Notes under the pieces: model-generated
What the model saw: only the letters and a program-made list of their open reading frames with translations
The model's database searches: none
Told to the model about the DNA's origin: nothing
Part shown: in pieces, positions 1 to 8,284 of the stretch
How positions within the stretch are numbered: position 1 is the stretch's first letter
Layout of the letters: each line of letters opens with the position of its first letter
Assembly: GCA_004380135.1 (NCBI GenBank)
Contig: QXCR01000279.1
Coordinates: forward strand, 1 to 24,700
DNA from: Stemphylium vesicarium
Taxonomy: Eukaryota > Ascomycota > Dothideomycetes > Pleosporales > Pleosporaceae
Length of the DNA stretch: 24,700 bases
Direction of reading: 5' to 3'
Position numbers and translations under genes: made by a program

Positions 1-445
1 GAATGGTAGAGAGAAAAGCGTCGTGGTACCAGCGATCTAAGCAGCAGACTATGAGAAGATAGCTTGTAGAATGAGCAACGCGTTGAAGACTAGGAAGTGT
101 GGTACAGCCGGAGAGTAAGTAAGAGGGCGAAGAGAAAGAGAGAGAGTTGGGGGGGAAGATGGTGATGGTAAAGGTAAGAATAACTTTGTTAAACCAAAGA
201 AAGAAGATGGGACAGAATAAAAGTTAAAAAGACGGAAAGTGATACAAAACAAGGAAAGCAGTAAAATATAGAAACAACCTCAGACCTTTTAAATTTGAAT
301 AAATCACCATTTGAACCGAAACATCAGCTTGGATATAACAATTCGTAGCAAGTACCTCCAACACATTCTCAATGTCAAACAAAGTTCAAACAAAGTTCAA
401 ACAAAAAGGAGGCAAACCCTCTTTACAATCTATTACATCTACTTC
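1..445. other. 3' flank of ROK1, no gene seen
   Basis: This stretch lies downstream of the ROK1 stop codon. Short open frames occur on both strands, but they are low-complexity and resemble no family. The plus strand is purine-rich, with GA-rich runs near 125-160. It probably holds the ROK1 3' UTR and the flank of a neighbour outside the window. Confidence 0.5.
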
Positions 446-2707
446 CTACTCAAACCCCTCAAACTCACTCCCATCACCCCCCTCCCCCTTCCCACCCTCC
501 TCACCAACCTTCCTCTTCCTCGCTGCCTCCCTCGCGCCCTTGCGCATATTCTCCACGCGCCGCTCATACCCACTCTTACTACTAATCCTCTCCTTGCCTT
601 TCCCATCCCCCTTGCCCTTCCCACTCCGTCTAGCCTCAACGCCCCTCCTCTTAAGCACCTGCCGATCTCTCTTACTAGGCGTGGGCAACGCATCCAACAA
701 CCACTGCTTCACACTCCCCTCCTCAGCCGCGACCCCCCTGAGTGTCTCACTCGCCTTGATGACATTCGCAATAAGCTTAACATACGGAATATCATCCTGC
801 GTATAAAACGTAACCGCGACGCCGCCCTCGCGGCCCGCGCGCCCCGTGCGGCCAACACGATGCACGTACCCAGCTGCGGAGGTGGGCACATCGTAGTTGA
901 CGACGCCGTTGAGGCCGCGGAAGTCGACGCCGCGCGCGAGCAGGTCCGTGGTGATGAGGACCCAAATTTCGCCGCGCCGGAAACGCGTCATGATTGCGTC
1001 GCGCGCCGAGGAACTCAGGTCGGCGTGCAGGACGGCGATGCGCGTACTGCCCCCGGCTTCGGGCGGGATGTCGTACAGCAGCTCCGAGTGCAGGGCTATG
1101 GCTCGGGGGATGGTTTGCGTGAAGACGAGGAAGGGGGGTCGGAGGGTGGGTTGTGTGGAGGAAGTGGAGGAGGCGGTGGGGTGGAGGAGTTGGCGTAGCC
1201 CGAGCAGTTTGCCTTGCTCGGTTGCGGCGTAGGTTAGTTGGTGGGATATGTTTGGGATGGCGCTGTCTTTGAGGCCGACGACGAGGCGGATTAGGGGCGG
1301 CCGTGGGGGGAGAGATGGCTGGGATGAGGAGAGGGCGGTCCAGCGGTCGTTAAGCGTGGATATGGCGAGGCTTTCAATGTTGGAGCCCATGGTTGCGGAC
1401 CAGAGTCCTACTCGCAGCTTGGGGTTGGTGCATGCGTTCCATACGGCGAGTGTTTGTTCGCGGAATAGAGGGTCGAGGAGGACGTCGGCTTCGTCGAGGA
1501 CGAGCTGGGATACGCTGGGGACACCCACAACGACGCCCTCCTTGCGTTTTAGGGCGTTGAGAAGAGCCAATGGAGTTGCCACAAGGATCGCTGCTTTGAC
1601 AAGCTCCGCTCGGCGGTTCGTCTGCTTCTTCTTCGGCGCTGCCTTTTCTTCGTCGTCGGATTCAGACTCGTCTTCGTCATTCTCGGATGCTTCAGGCAAA
1701 TCCTCTGCGCCGGCCTGATCCTCATCATTCTGCTTCACCACCTGCATGCCCTTCCTCATGAGTGTAGCCTTGATTGCTGTACCCTTCGCCAGCTTCCTTG
1801 CTTCATTGACAATCTGTGCCGCCAGCTCTCTGGTAGGCGCGAGGATGACGGCGCGCGGGCCATCCTTGGTTTCTGTAGTTTTGCTTTCTGACAGCAACGC
1901 ATCGATGATGGGTATGAGGAAGGCTATCGTCTTTCCGCTGCCCGTGGGCGCAACCGTCAGAAGATCAACGTCTCCATTGTATTCCGCACCGGACGCGCTC
2001 TCAGCTTCTTGTAAGGCAGGAGTCGTTTCTCCCTGGCCCTTCTTACTCAGCAGCAGCGGCAGGGCACCAAGCTGGACTTCGGTGGGCAGCTTATATCCTT
2101 GCTCTATTATGTTTTCGGCGAGGCGTCTCGAGATGGCGTATCGCGTGCGTAGTTGGGCAAAGGATGTAATGGGCTGCGGGTACAGTGCCTTCTTCGCATC
2201 CTTCTTCTTTTCCTTGACTGCCTTCTCCTTCTTGCGCTTCTTCGACTTCTTCTCCTTGCGCGACTCTTCTACCTGGGGCGCAAAGTCTTCCAGCACGGCG
2301 ACCTTCAGCTTGTGCGAGCGCAGTATCCTCTTGCATTCCTCCACGTCGTAAGGGTCTGCTTGAATTCCATCTGTGTCGTTCTCCGGATTGGCCGCCTCGT
2401 CGCGCTCCTGCTTCTTCAACTTCTTTCTCTGCTTCTTGGACAAGCCATCCCCGCCATCTGCATCTTTGCTCGCGCCCCCACCAAAGAAGTCAAGACCGGC
2501 GGGTAGAGCAGCCGGACTGGAAGGCGCATCTACTGGGTTCTGGCCTCTCTTCCTCTTGCGATTCGAGTTGGAAGTCTCGGGCGACTGGGTTGGCTCGTCA
2601 TGGCCGAAGAGCTGCGGGTTTGCGACGGCGCCGGACGAAGGAAGCTTTTGCGCGGGCGAGCTCTGCGCTGCCTTTGACGATCGCGAGAGGAGTTTGAATA
2701 CATTCAT
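446..2707 (-). CDS. ROK1: ATP-dependent DEAD-box RNA helicase ROK1 (DDX52 family)
   Basis: Single exon, 753 residues. Seen in the sequence: Q-motif glutamine near 212, Walker A APTGSGKT at 253-260, PTREL at 291-295, DEAD at 405-408, SAT at 437-439, TTDLLARGVDF at 586-596 and HRVGRTGRAG at 616-625. The start MNVFKLLSR and the stretch after motif VI (AVTFYTQDD...VKLIANVIK) match ROK1 rather than DBP6 or other nucleolar helicases. In yeast ROK1 acts in the nucleolus on pre-40S assembly, releasing snR30 and the Rrp5 contact; that role is transferred by family. N- and C-terminal tails are Lys/Arg-rich (about 90-175 and 680-735), as expected for nucleolar RNA binding. A strongly acidic insert lies at about 326-356 between motifs Ia and Ib. 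The start is the first ATG and fits the family N-terminus. The gene is transcribed towards the window edge, downstream of ATP20. Confidence 0.93.
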   Translation of the reverse strand: MNVFKLLSRSSKAAQSSPAQKLPSSGAVANPQLFGHDEPTQSPETSNSNRKRKRGQNPVDAPSSPAALPAGLDFFGGGASKDADGGDGLSKKQRKKLKKQERDEAANPENDTDGIQADPYDVEECKRILRSHKLKVAVLEDFAPQVEESRKEKKSKKRKKEKAVKEKKKDAKKALYPQPITSFAQLRTRYAISRRLAENIIEQGYKLPTEVQLGALPLLLSKKGQGETTPALQEAESASGAEYNGDVDLLTVAPTGSGKTIAFLIPIIDALLSESKTTETKDGPRAVILAPTRELAAQIVNEARKLAKGTAIKATLMRKGMQVVKQNDEDQAGAEDLPEASENDEDESESDDEEKAAPKKKQTNRRAELVKAAILVATPLALLNALKRKEGVVVGVPSVSQLVLDEADVLLDPLFREQTLAVWNACTNPKLRVGLWSATMGSNIESLAISTLNDRWTALSSSQPSLPPRPPLIRLVVGLKDSAIPNISHQLTYAATEQGKLLGLRQLLHPTASSTSSTQPTLRPPFLVFTQTIPRAIALHSELLYDIPPEAGGSTRIAVLHADLSSSARDAIMTRFRRGEIWVLITTDLLARGVDFRGLNGVVNYDVPTSAAGYVHRVGRTGRAGREGGVAVTFYTQDDIPYVKLIANVIKASETLRGVAAEEGSVKQWLLDALPTPSKRDRQVLKRRGVEARRSGKGKGDGKGKERISSKSGYERRVENMRKGAREAARKRKVGEEGGKGEGGDGSEFEGFE

Positions 2708-3154
2708 GGCGTCGAGGGAGCGGAGGCAATAATCTGGACAAGTTCTTGCTATATCCTCGCATTCATCGCGTGCTTACTTCAGATTGTTCGCGTTGCAAAA
2801 GTTGAATTGTTGCATTGGAAAAATAACTGGGCCGCGGCGATTCGGCCAAACTAGCGCCGATCACCTTAGCAGTCGTCACGGCATCAGCTCTGCCTGTCGC
2901 TTTACTCAAGTAGATGCAATTGTGAATAAAGTGCACATGTAGAAAATGGAATCTAGCTCAGAGGTATGTGCAGTATACAGTATCGGATCCCCTTCCATCC
3001 CGAATGCACCGCAAACACACTTGGTCGGCTCATCAGCCCGCGAAATCGTACAGTGTTTCCTCTCGCTCACGCTCCCTCATCGCCCACCTGACTACCGCTC
3101 AGCGCCAAATGCATGTTAGAATGTCGTGTCTTGGTCTTCTTGAAATCATCCTAC
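2708..3154. promoter_or_regulatory. ROK1 upstream region and ATP20 3' flank
   Basis: A 447-bp gap between two minus-strand genes, holding the ATP20 3' UTR and the ROK1 promoter. On the ROK1 strand there is a GCGATGAG word (reverse complement CTCATCGC at 3076-3083) and a shorter GCGATGA word at 2763-2769, about 56 bp before the ROK1 start. Both resemble the PAC element of yeast ribosome-biogenesis promoters. No coding frame is convincing. Confidence 0.35.
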
Positions 3155-4072
3155 TCAGTGGTGCTCGTCCGTCTTGGTCCTGTAGCCCACAAGCTTGAAG
3201 CGGCCAATAATCTCGCCAACGGAGAAGAAACCAATCACCTCGGCCACGACTACGCCCATCGAGTACCATTGTTCGCGGGGCATGCTTCGGATCTGTGCGA
3301 GGACGTTGGCGGGTTGCTGGGCGGCGCTGTTGGCCTCGCTGGCCACGCGGTTGAAGAGGGAGGCCGGGTTGCGGAGGGCGTTCAGAGCGGGCTGGATGTA
3401 GTTTTGCATCGTCTGGACGGAGCTAGAAGCCGTTAATATTTTTGCTGGATACAGGCGATGATAAATCCGCGGGGGTTGAAGGCTTACGGTGGCTGCATGC
3501 TTCGCTGGTGGGCAATGAGCTTGCCGAGCTCAAGTCCGACCCTTCCATAGTAGGTGGCGCGGGGAACCAGTCCTGGTGGCTTGTCAGTGAGCCGTTCGAG
3601 GATACCATTGTGATATCTCCCAAGTTTCTCCAACATGGCATTGCGCTATTTATCAATGTCTCTCTGGCAGTGCCTGATAAGCCATATACAGCCTCTCAGA
3701 CAAACCATTGAGTGGCACGCGATTCACTCCCAGCTCTTTCTACGGCGCTTCAAACCCCCAATGCCATTGACTGCCTTTTACCCCCCGCCTTTGCATTGAG
3801 TAAAACTGACCTTGCACAAAGTTGACCATCCTGCCTACCCGTCCAGTGGCTTGCTGAGACGCATTGTTGACAGCGGAACCGGCACTCGATGCCGCCGAGC
3901 TCGCCGAGCTCTGGACCTTAGAGAGACCCTCTGATGCCTTTGACTGTGCCTTCGACGCGGTGTCCTTTACGGTGTTGGTGGCTTCGGCGGTCGTCGAGGC
4001 ATTGCGGATGCCAGCGCGGCGGACGGTGAACGTCGTCTGCCGTAATACGGCACGGGATGCGGCGAGAGACAT
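3155..4072 (-). CDS. ATP20: Mitochondrial F1Fo ATP synthase subunit g
   Basis: Three exons on the minus strand: 4072-3811, 3572-3488 and 3422-3155. Introns are 238 and 65 nt; their branch-like sequences CTCACTGAC and TATTAAC precede CAG and TAG acceptors. The joined product is 204 residues. Residues 1 to about 25 (MSLAASRAVLRQTTFTVRRA) look like a mitochondrial presequence. Residues 30-78 are Ala/Ser-rich. The conserved core begins at GLVPRATYYGRVGLELGKLI and runs to the C-terminal membrane helix GVVVAEVIGFFSVGEIIGRF. That helix holds the GEIIG (GxxxG) motif which in yeast supports dimerisation of the synthase and cristae shape. The protein is longer than yeast Atp20 (about 115 residues) because of the extended N-terminus, which is common in filamentous fungi. 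Retaining intron 1 would end the protein after 110 residues, so splicing is required for a functional product. Confidence 0.9.
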
Positions 4073-4446
4073 CTTGATGCGGATTAGGGGAGGGGAGATG
4101 GGTTGTCGCCGGTCGTCTGCTCGTGATGGTGGATGGAGCTCCGGCAGTGAGCTGACGATTTTTCCGAGGGGGCCGTGCGCCGCTTGTCGGAACCCTCAGC
4201 GGCTCAGGGGAGGACCATGTTTACATCACAACCCCAACATTTTATTGTAATCTGCTAATTTGCCGTCGCGACCCGTACTCTTTAATTCATCCGACTAGCA
4301 CATGCAAGAGCCGGTGTAGACTCAAGAATCTATACTTATGTAATCATCATCATCGCAAGACATGGACAGCAACATCGGTATTCGGTAAAGGGTATGAATT
4401 GCTTCTGCGGCTTGTTTCGGGCCTCGCCTTGCACTCGTCTCTCCAT
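4073..4446. other. ATP20 upstream region and 3' flank of MFS gene
   Basis: A 374-bp gap between minus-strand genes. The part next to 4073 is GC-rich and should carry the ATP20 promoter and leader. The 4250-4446 part is more AT-rich and should hold the 3' UTR of the transporter gene. No coding frame or RNA gene was recognised. Confidence 0.4.
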
Positions 4447-7400
4447 CTACCAGCTATCCCGGAAACTTTTCTTCTTCTCCGTTGGCTGGCCCAACATGAC
4501 TCCTTTGATCAAGAAGTTCAATTTTCTGATTTCTGTCCATCGACTCAAAGCCCCCAGCTCAAGCACACTCATTCTCCTCATCTTGCCACTCGGATTCCCA
4601 ATTACTACTGCCTTCCAATCATCGCCTCTGCCCATCTTCTCTAGGTCTTTGAACTCTTGCCATGCAGCTGTATCCCGTCTCGTTCCGAAGGTATGATTTG
4701 GTATCACCTGTACAGACTTGAATCGAAATAGGACCAAGATGAGAAGTATCGTGAGGCCAAAGAGAACACTTGCTGTAACGCCAGTCGACGTCTGAGCGCC
4801 AAGACGTCTGGTCATGGAACCACCAACCATGGTTGCCACAGCGGCGAGGATGAAAGCGATGATCTGGCTGGCAAATATACCGGCTGTGACGCGGGGAAAT
4901 GATGTGTAGTTTGTTCTCCGTCTGCGGTCTTGCACTGCCATACTTTGAAGACGATGTCGTGTGTTGACTCCAGGTTGCAAGTCGCACGTATCAAATGTTT
5001 CCATGATGAGTCCGTGGCATTCGGCGATGGCGAGAATGCTGAAGAAGCCAACTGCACCCGCGAAAATAATGGGTACCATGTATGGCCGAGGGCGTCCAGC
5101 TGAGGAGACAGTATATGCCATACCCATCAGAGGAAGTGTTAGTGTAAAAACGGCGCGACGAACGAGATGGCTGGTCCAAGTGACTTGTTTCTGGAAAGTC
5201 ATAGAGTCGGTGCGGAAGCCTTTCTTGCGCTCTCGGGAGAAGATGCCGGCTTTGGTCAAAGGAATAGCCAGGAAGGCTCCAACGGCAATGGACATGACTC
5301 CTGCTCCTACCTTTGTCGGTTTCCATCTATAGTCTCTTGACAAAAGAGCGCCTAGAAGAACGATGACGAGTACAACCTGCGCGTATATCCAGCCTAGGTA
5401 AAGAGCAATGACGAGGAAACCTGGCTGGCAGAGCATCATAGTCATCAGCTTGATGCCGGCCAATACTTCTTCGAACCAATACGAAGGCCCTTCGGTTGCG
5501 ATGTGCAGTTTCACCTCGCCCCTGCTGACTCGTCTCGTGATGTAGTTCTCTTCTCTGTCGTACACCTCGGTCACCGACTTCCGGAACGGGGCACGTCGTG
5601 TCTCTGAAGCGACGATGTTGAGAATCAAAGCAGTCGCGAGGATTATGACGACGACATAGAACCCCCAATCTGGTGTGCGACTTTGGATGATCGCAGCGCC
5701 GATCTGGAAGCCTACAGCGAGCGAGCCGATCCAGCACCATGACCAAATACCCAACCACATGCCCATACCGCCACCATGACGGCGCACGTCATTTGCAACG
5801 ACAAACTCTTGGTGTGGGTTCTTGGACTGGAGGGAGGCGCCAAACAGGTCCAGCAGGACAGTGATATAGTTCACGTTTGCGAAGCCGAGGATAACGCCAG
5901 AAATTGCACGGGAAAGCAAAAGACCGACACGATACCTTGCGCTCTTGTCGCGATAGCCACTGACGACGATGGCTTGGGGAAACTGAAGTGGCAATGCGAT
6001 TGCTAGGGCTGCGAGAATATAAGGCTTGCGTCCATGAAGAAGGGGTAATGTCCAGACGAAGAAAGTCGAAATAGCCAGTCCTGCATACAGCACCGCATTG
6101 CCGATGATCGAAACGTGCTTTTCGTCCGCGAGCGAGTACTGTATGCGGGGCACTTCGCCGGCGTAGATTCCAACAATAATGCCGAGTAAAGCTGTGTTCA
6201 TGCAAGCAATGGTCGCGGTAAGCCGCTTCTTGCCTGTAGACCAATTCCTTGCAATGGGCTGTCTACGGTGATGGCGCCGGAGGCTGAATGTATGATGGTG
6301 TGCTTGTTCTCGGACTGCGAGTTCGTTCCCGTAAGGTTTTGCCGGTGGATATTCTTCATCAGATGAAGTATCGATTTCGCTGAAGCCAGAATCGTTCTGG
6401 TCGGGTCTCGGCTTGACTAAAGGGACACGTTCGAGGCTTTGGTGGCGTCGATGCCGATGTCGATGCCGATGTCGATGCTGGTGGGTTCCATACTCGTCCT
6501 TGATACGGCGGCGGGAGCGACCGCGCGATTCATCTCGGTCTACGGGACGAAGAACAAAGTCTACATGCTCTCTAGTAGCCGCTTGGACGAGCTTGGGTAG
6601 AAGTAGTCCGCCTCGCGGTTCCAGGTCACCATCTTGCTCATTCTCGCGGTCAGATGAAGAATATGACGAGATGGAGCAACATTCTTTCTCTCGGTGTCCC
6701 TGCCTTGGATACGCCCAGTCGTAGGACACGGAGCCCCTTTGAAGATCAGGGGGTAATTGCACATTTGGCGCAACATCGTCAAGCACATTCACCGGAACAA
6801 AAACCTGTGATGAGTGATCAGGCTTTTGGGGTGGACTCGAGGTACTAGATGCCTCTAGAGGAAGGGCTGTGGTCATCAGGTGTCTAGTATCGGTAGATGC
6901 GCCTTGAACGGCGAACCTCGCTCCTTCGACAATCTCGTATATCTCCTGGACTTGGGCTCGATTGTGGGCCTCTTCAGCAGTCTCGACAGCGTTCTGTACC
7001 ATGACTTCCAAGTCATCTACGGCGTTGCTTATTCTTCGTTTGGCGTTATGACCAAACGCAATGCCAGCCGGCACTGGTTGAGTGAGAGATGTGCTGACCT
7101 TCGATAGGACCATGGGAGGTGTCGATGCGCCACCAAAGTTTCTTTGCATTGGCATACGGTCAGACTCTGGTGTCGTGGATTGCTCCAGATGGTCCGGGAC
7201 AGGCGCCAGGCTGTGAGCCCGCGGGCGATAGTTGTTGTCCTTGAGCTCATCGACGTCTTCCTTGATATGCACAATCGAAAGCCGTTTTTGCGGCTCGTGT
7301 GACTGTGACATCGACGTTCGGCGCGCGGATCTAAGCGGTTTCGTCTTGTTGGAAGATGAGGAGACTCTTCGGGCCTCCGAGATTTGATGTCGCGTTACCG

Positions 7401-7782
7401 GTGATGGGCTACTGCCAGTCGCTGAAGGGCCTCGACGCTCAACAGGTAAGATAAAGGTCTGCTTTCGCACCATAGGCTTGCTCACCACTGGGGGCTTTGG
7501 CGCATTCGAAGAGGATGATTTGCGGCTCGGAGAGCAAGTACTTAGTGAGGGCGAGTTCGCAGCACTATGGTGGCCGTCTATGGATGCGCTGCGCGGACTC
7601 GCCACAGTCGTGCTAGCCTGACCGTCCGTCGGCGTCGCGGGTAAGCCGTGAGAGGGTTTGCCATCGAGCCAAGGAAGCTTCTTGGTAGTTTTCTGCGTGG
7701 AAGGCTTTCTGCGTTCTGTCGTTGGTGTTGGCGTCGCTCGTGTGCTTGATTTATTCGTTCCATTCTCCCTAATCGCAGTCAT
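4447..7782 (-). CDS. MFS-type 12-helix membrane transporter with long disordered N-terminus
   Basis: Single exon. From the ATG at 7782 (MTAIRENGTN) the product is 1111 residues. Residues 1 to about 515 are Ser/Pro/Arg-rich and largely disordered, with a His-Arg tract near 434-447. Residues about 520-1015 hold roughly 12 hydrophobic helices, starting at ATIACMNTALLGIIVGIYAG. A large basic loop follows helix 6 (SETRRAPFRKS), as in fungal MFS proteins. Other recognisable segments are MLCQPGFLVIALYLGWIYAQ and AECHGLIMETFDTCDLQPG, typical of a family usually labelled MFS or polyamine-transporter-like in filamentous fungi. The substrate is unknown. The frame stays open upstream to an in-frame ATG at 8121, which would add 113 residues (1224 in total). 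I preferred 7782 because the extra stretch is compositionally unlike the protein and contains no recognisable domain, while the 7782 ATG has a purine at -3. The C-terminal ~95 residues are cytosolic. Confidence 0.82.
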   Translation of the reverse strand: MTAIRENGTNKSSTRATPTPTTERRKPSTQKTTKKLPWLDGKPSHGLPATPTDGQASTTVASPRSASIDGHHSAANSPSLSTCSPSRKSSSSNAPKPPVVSKPMVRKQTFILPVERRGPSATGSSPSPVTRHQISEARRVSSSSNKTKPLRSARRTSMSQSHEPQKRLSIVHIKEDVDELKDNNYRPRAHSLAPVPDHLEQSTTPESDRMPMQRNFGGASTPPMVLSKVSTSLTQPVPAGIAFGHNAKRRISNAVDDLEVMVQNAVETAEEAHNRAQVQEIYEIVEGARFAVQGASTDTRHLMTTALPLEASSTSSPPQKPDHSSQVFVPVNVLDDVAPNVQLPPDLQRGSVSYDWAYPRQGHREKECCSISSYSSSDRENEQDGDLEPRGGLLLPKLVQAATREHVDFVLRPVDRDESRGRSRRRIKDEYGTHQHRHRHRHRHRRHQSLERVPLVKPRPDQNDSGFSEIDTSSDEEYPPAKPYGNELAVREQAHHHTFSLRRHHRRQPIARNWSTGKKRLTATIACMNTALLGIIVGIYAGEVPRIQYSLADEKHVSIIGNAVLYAGLAISTFFVWTLPLLHGRKPYILAALAIALPLQFPQAIVVSGYRDKSARYRVGLLLSRAISGVILGFANVNYITVLLDLFGASLQSKNPHQEFVVANDVRRHGGGMGMWLGIWSWCWIGSLAVGFQIGAAIIQSRTPDWGFYVVVIILATALILNIVASETRRAPFRKSVTEVYDREENYITRRVSRGEVKLHIATEGPSYWFEEVLAGIKLMTMMLCQPGFLVIALYLGWIYAQVVLVIVLLGALLSRDYRWKPTKVGAGVMSIAVGAFLAIPLTKAGIFSRERKKGFRTDSMTFQKQVTWTSHLVRRAVFTLTLPLMGMAYTVSSAGRPRPYMVPIIFAGAVGFFSILAIAECHGLIMETFDTCDLQPGVNTRHRLQSMAVQDRRRRTNYTSFPRVTAGIFASQIIAFILAAVATMVGGSMTRRLGAQTSTGVTASVLFGLTILLILVLFRFKSVQVIPNHTFGTRRDTAAWQEFKDLEKMGRGDDWKAVVIGNPSGKMRRMSVLELGALSRWTEIRKLNFLIKGVMLGQPTEKKKSFRDSW
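6444..6484 (-). repeat. GATGYC hexamer array encoding a His-Arg tract
   Basis: Six-base units alternating GATGCC and GATGTC on the plus strand encode five consecutive His-Arg dipeptides (HRHRHRHRHR) in the disordered N-terminal region of the MFS protein. The length is a multiple of six, so unit gain or loss keeps the frame. Confidence 0.8.
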
Positions 7783-8284
7783 TCCGAAGTGGGAGAAGTC
7801 GAGCACGAAGAGACGCAGCAAGCGCGGAACAGGGTCAGATGGAGAGTGAACTTCGTGAGATGGTAGCGCTGGCTTGAGGTTTGACAGGTAATATGTAGGC
7901 GAAAGAGATGGTGAGTAGTCGCAAGGTGAGACTAAAGAATAGGAAACGACCAGCTTCGACTGCTTGCAGATGAATGCGAGCAGAGCGGCGAAGGTCAAAG
8001 GCGTAGATGAAACTGGTCGTGCTAAAGATGGGACATGAAGGATGAACGAAGTGATACGACGTCGATACAAGGATGAAGATATTACGTCCTTGTTGGAAGG
8101 TAGCTGCGTACCTGTTTCCATCACTGACTAATCGCCCCTGCTCGATGCTATCCGGTAAGGGCACCTCTCTGGTTTTAGGAAACTGCGACCCGAACCAATC
8201 TCACCTAATACCAAGATGAACGACACGTCGCTTCGATGACTCGATTTGTTTTGAAACTAGCTAAGCTGTGCAGGCACCCAAACT
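7783..8284 (-). promoter_or_regulatory. Leader/promoter of MFS gene and 3' flank of amidase gene
   Basis: This 502-bp stretch separates two minus-strand genes. The part at 7783-8121 is an open frame in phase with the transporter and may be a 5' leader or an N-terminal extension. The rest should contain the transporter promoter and the amidase 3' UTR. No clear TATA box or terminator was identified. Confidence 0.4.

Noticed and set aside
311..1198. 295-codon plus-strand open frame opposite ROK1
   Set aside because: It lies antisense to conserved helicase motifs V and VI; the translation is low-complexity and the ROK1 frame explains the DNA.
3740..3810. Continuation of the ATP20 first exon to a stop after 110 residues as a separate small protein
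   Set aside because: The stretch starts with a GTCAGT donor, and splicing to the CAG at 3573-3575 restores the conserved subunit g sequence; the unspliced tail has no conservation signal.
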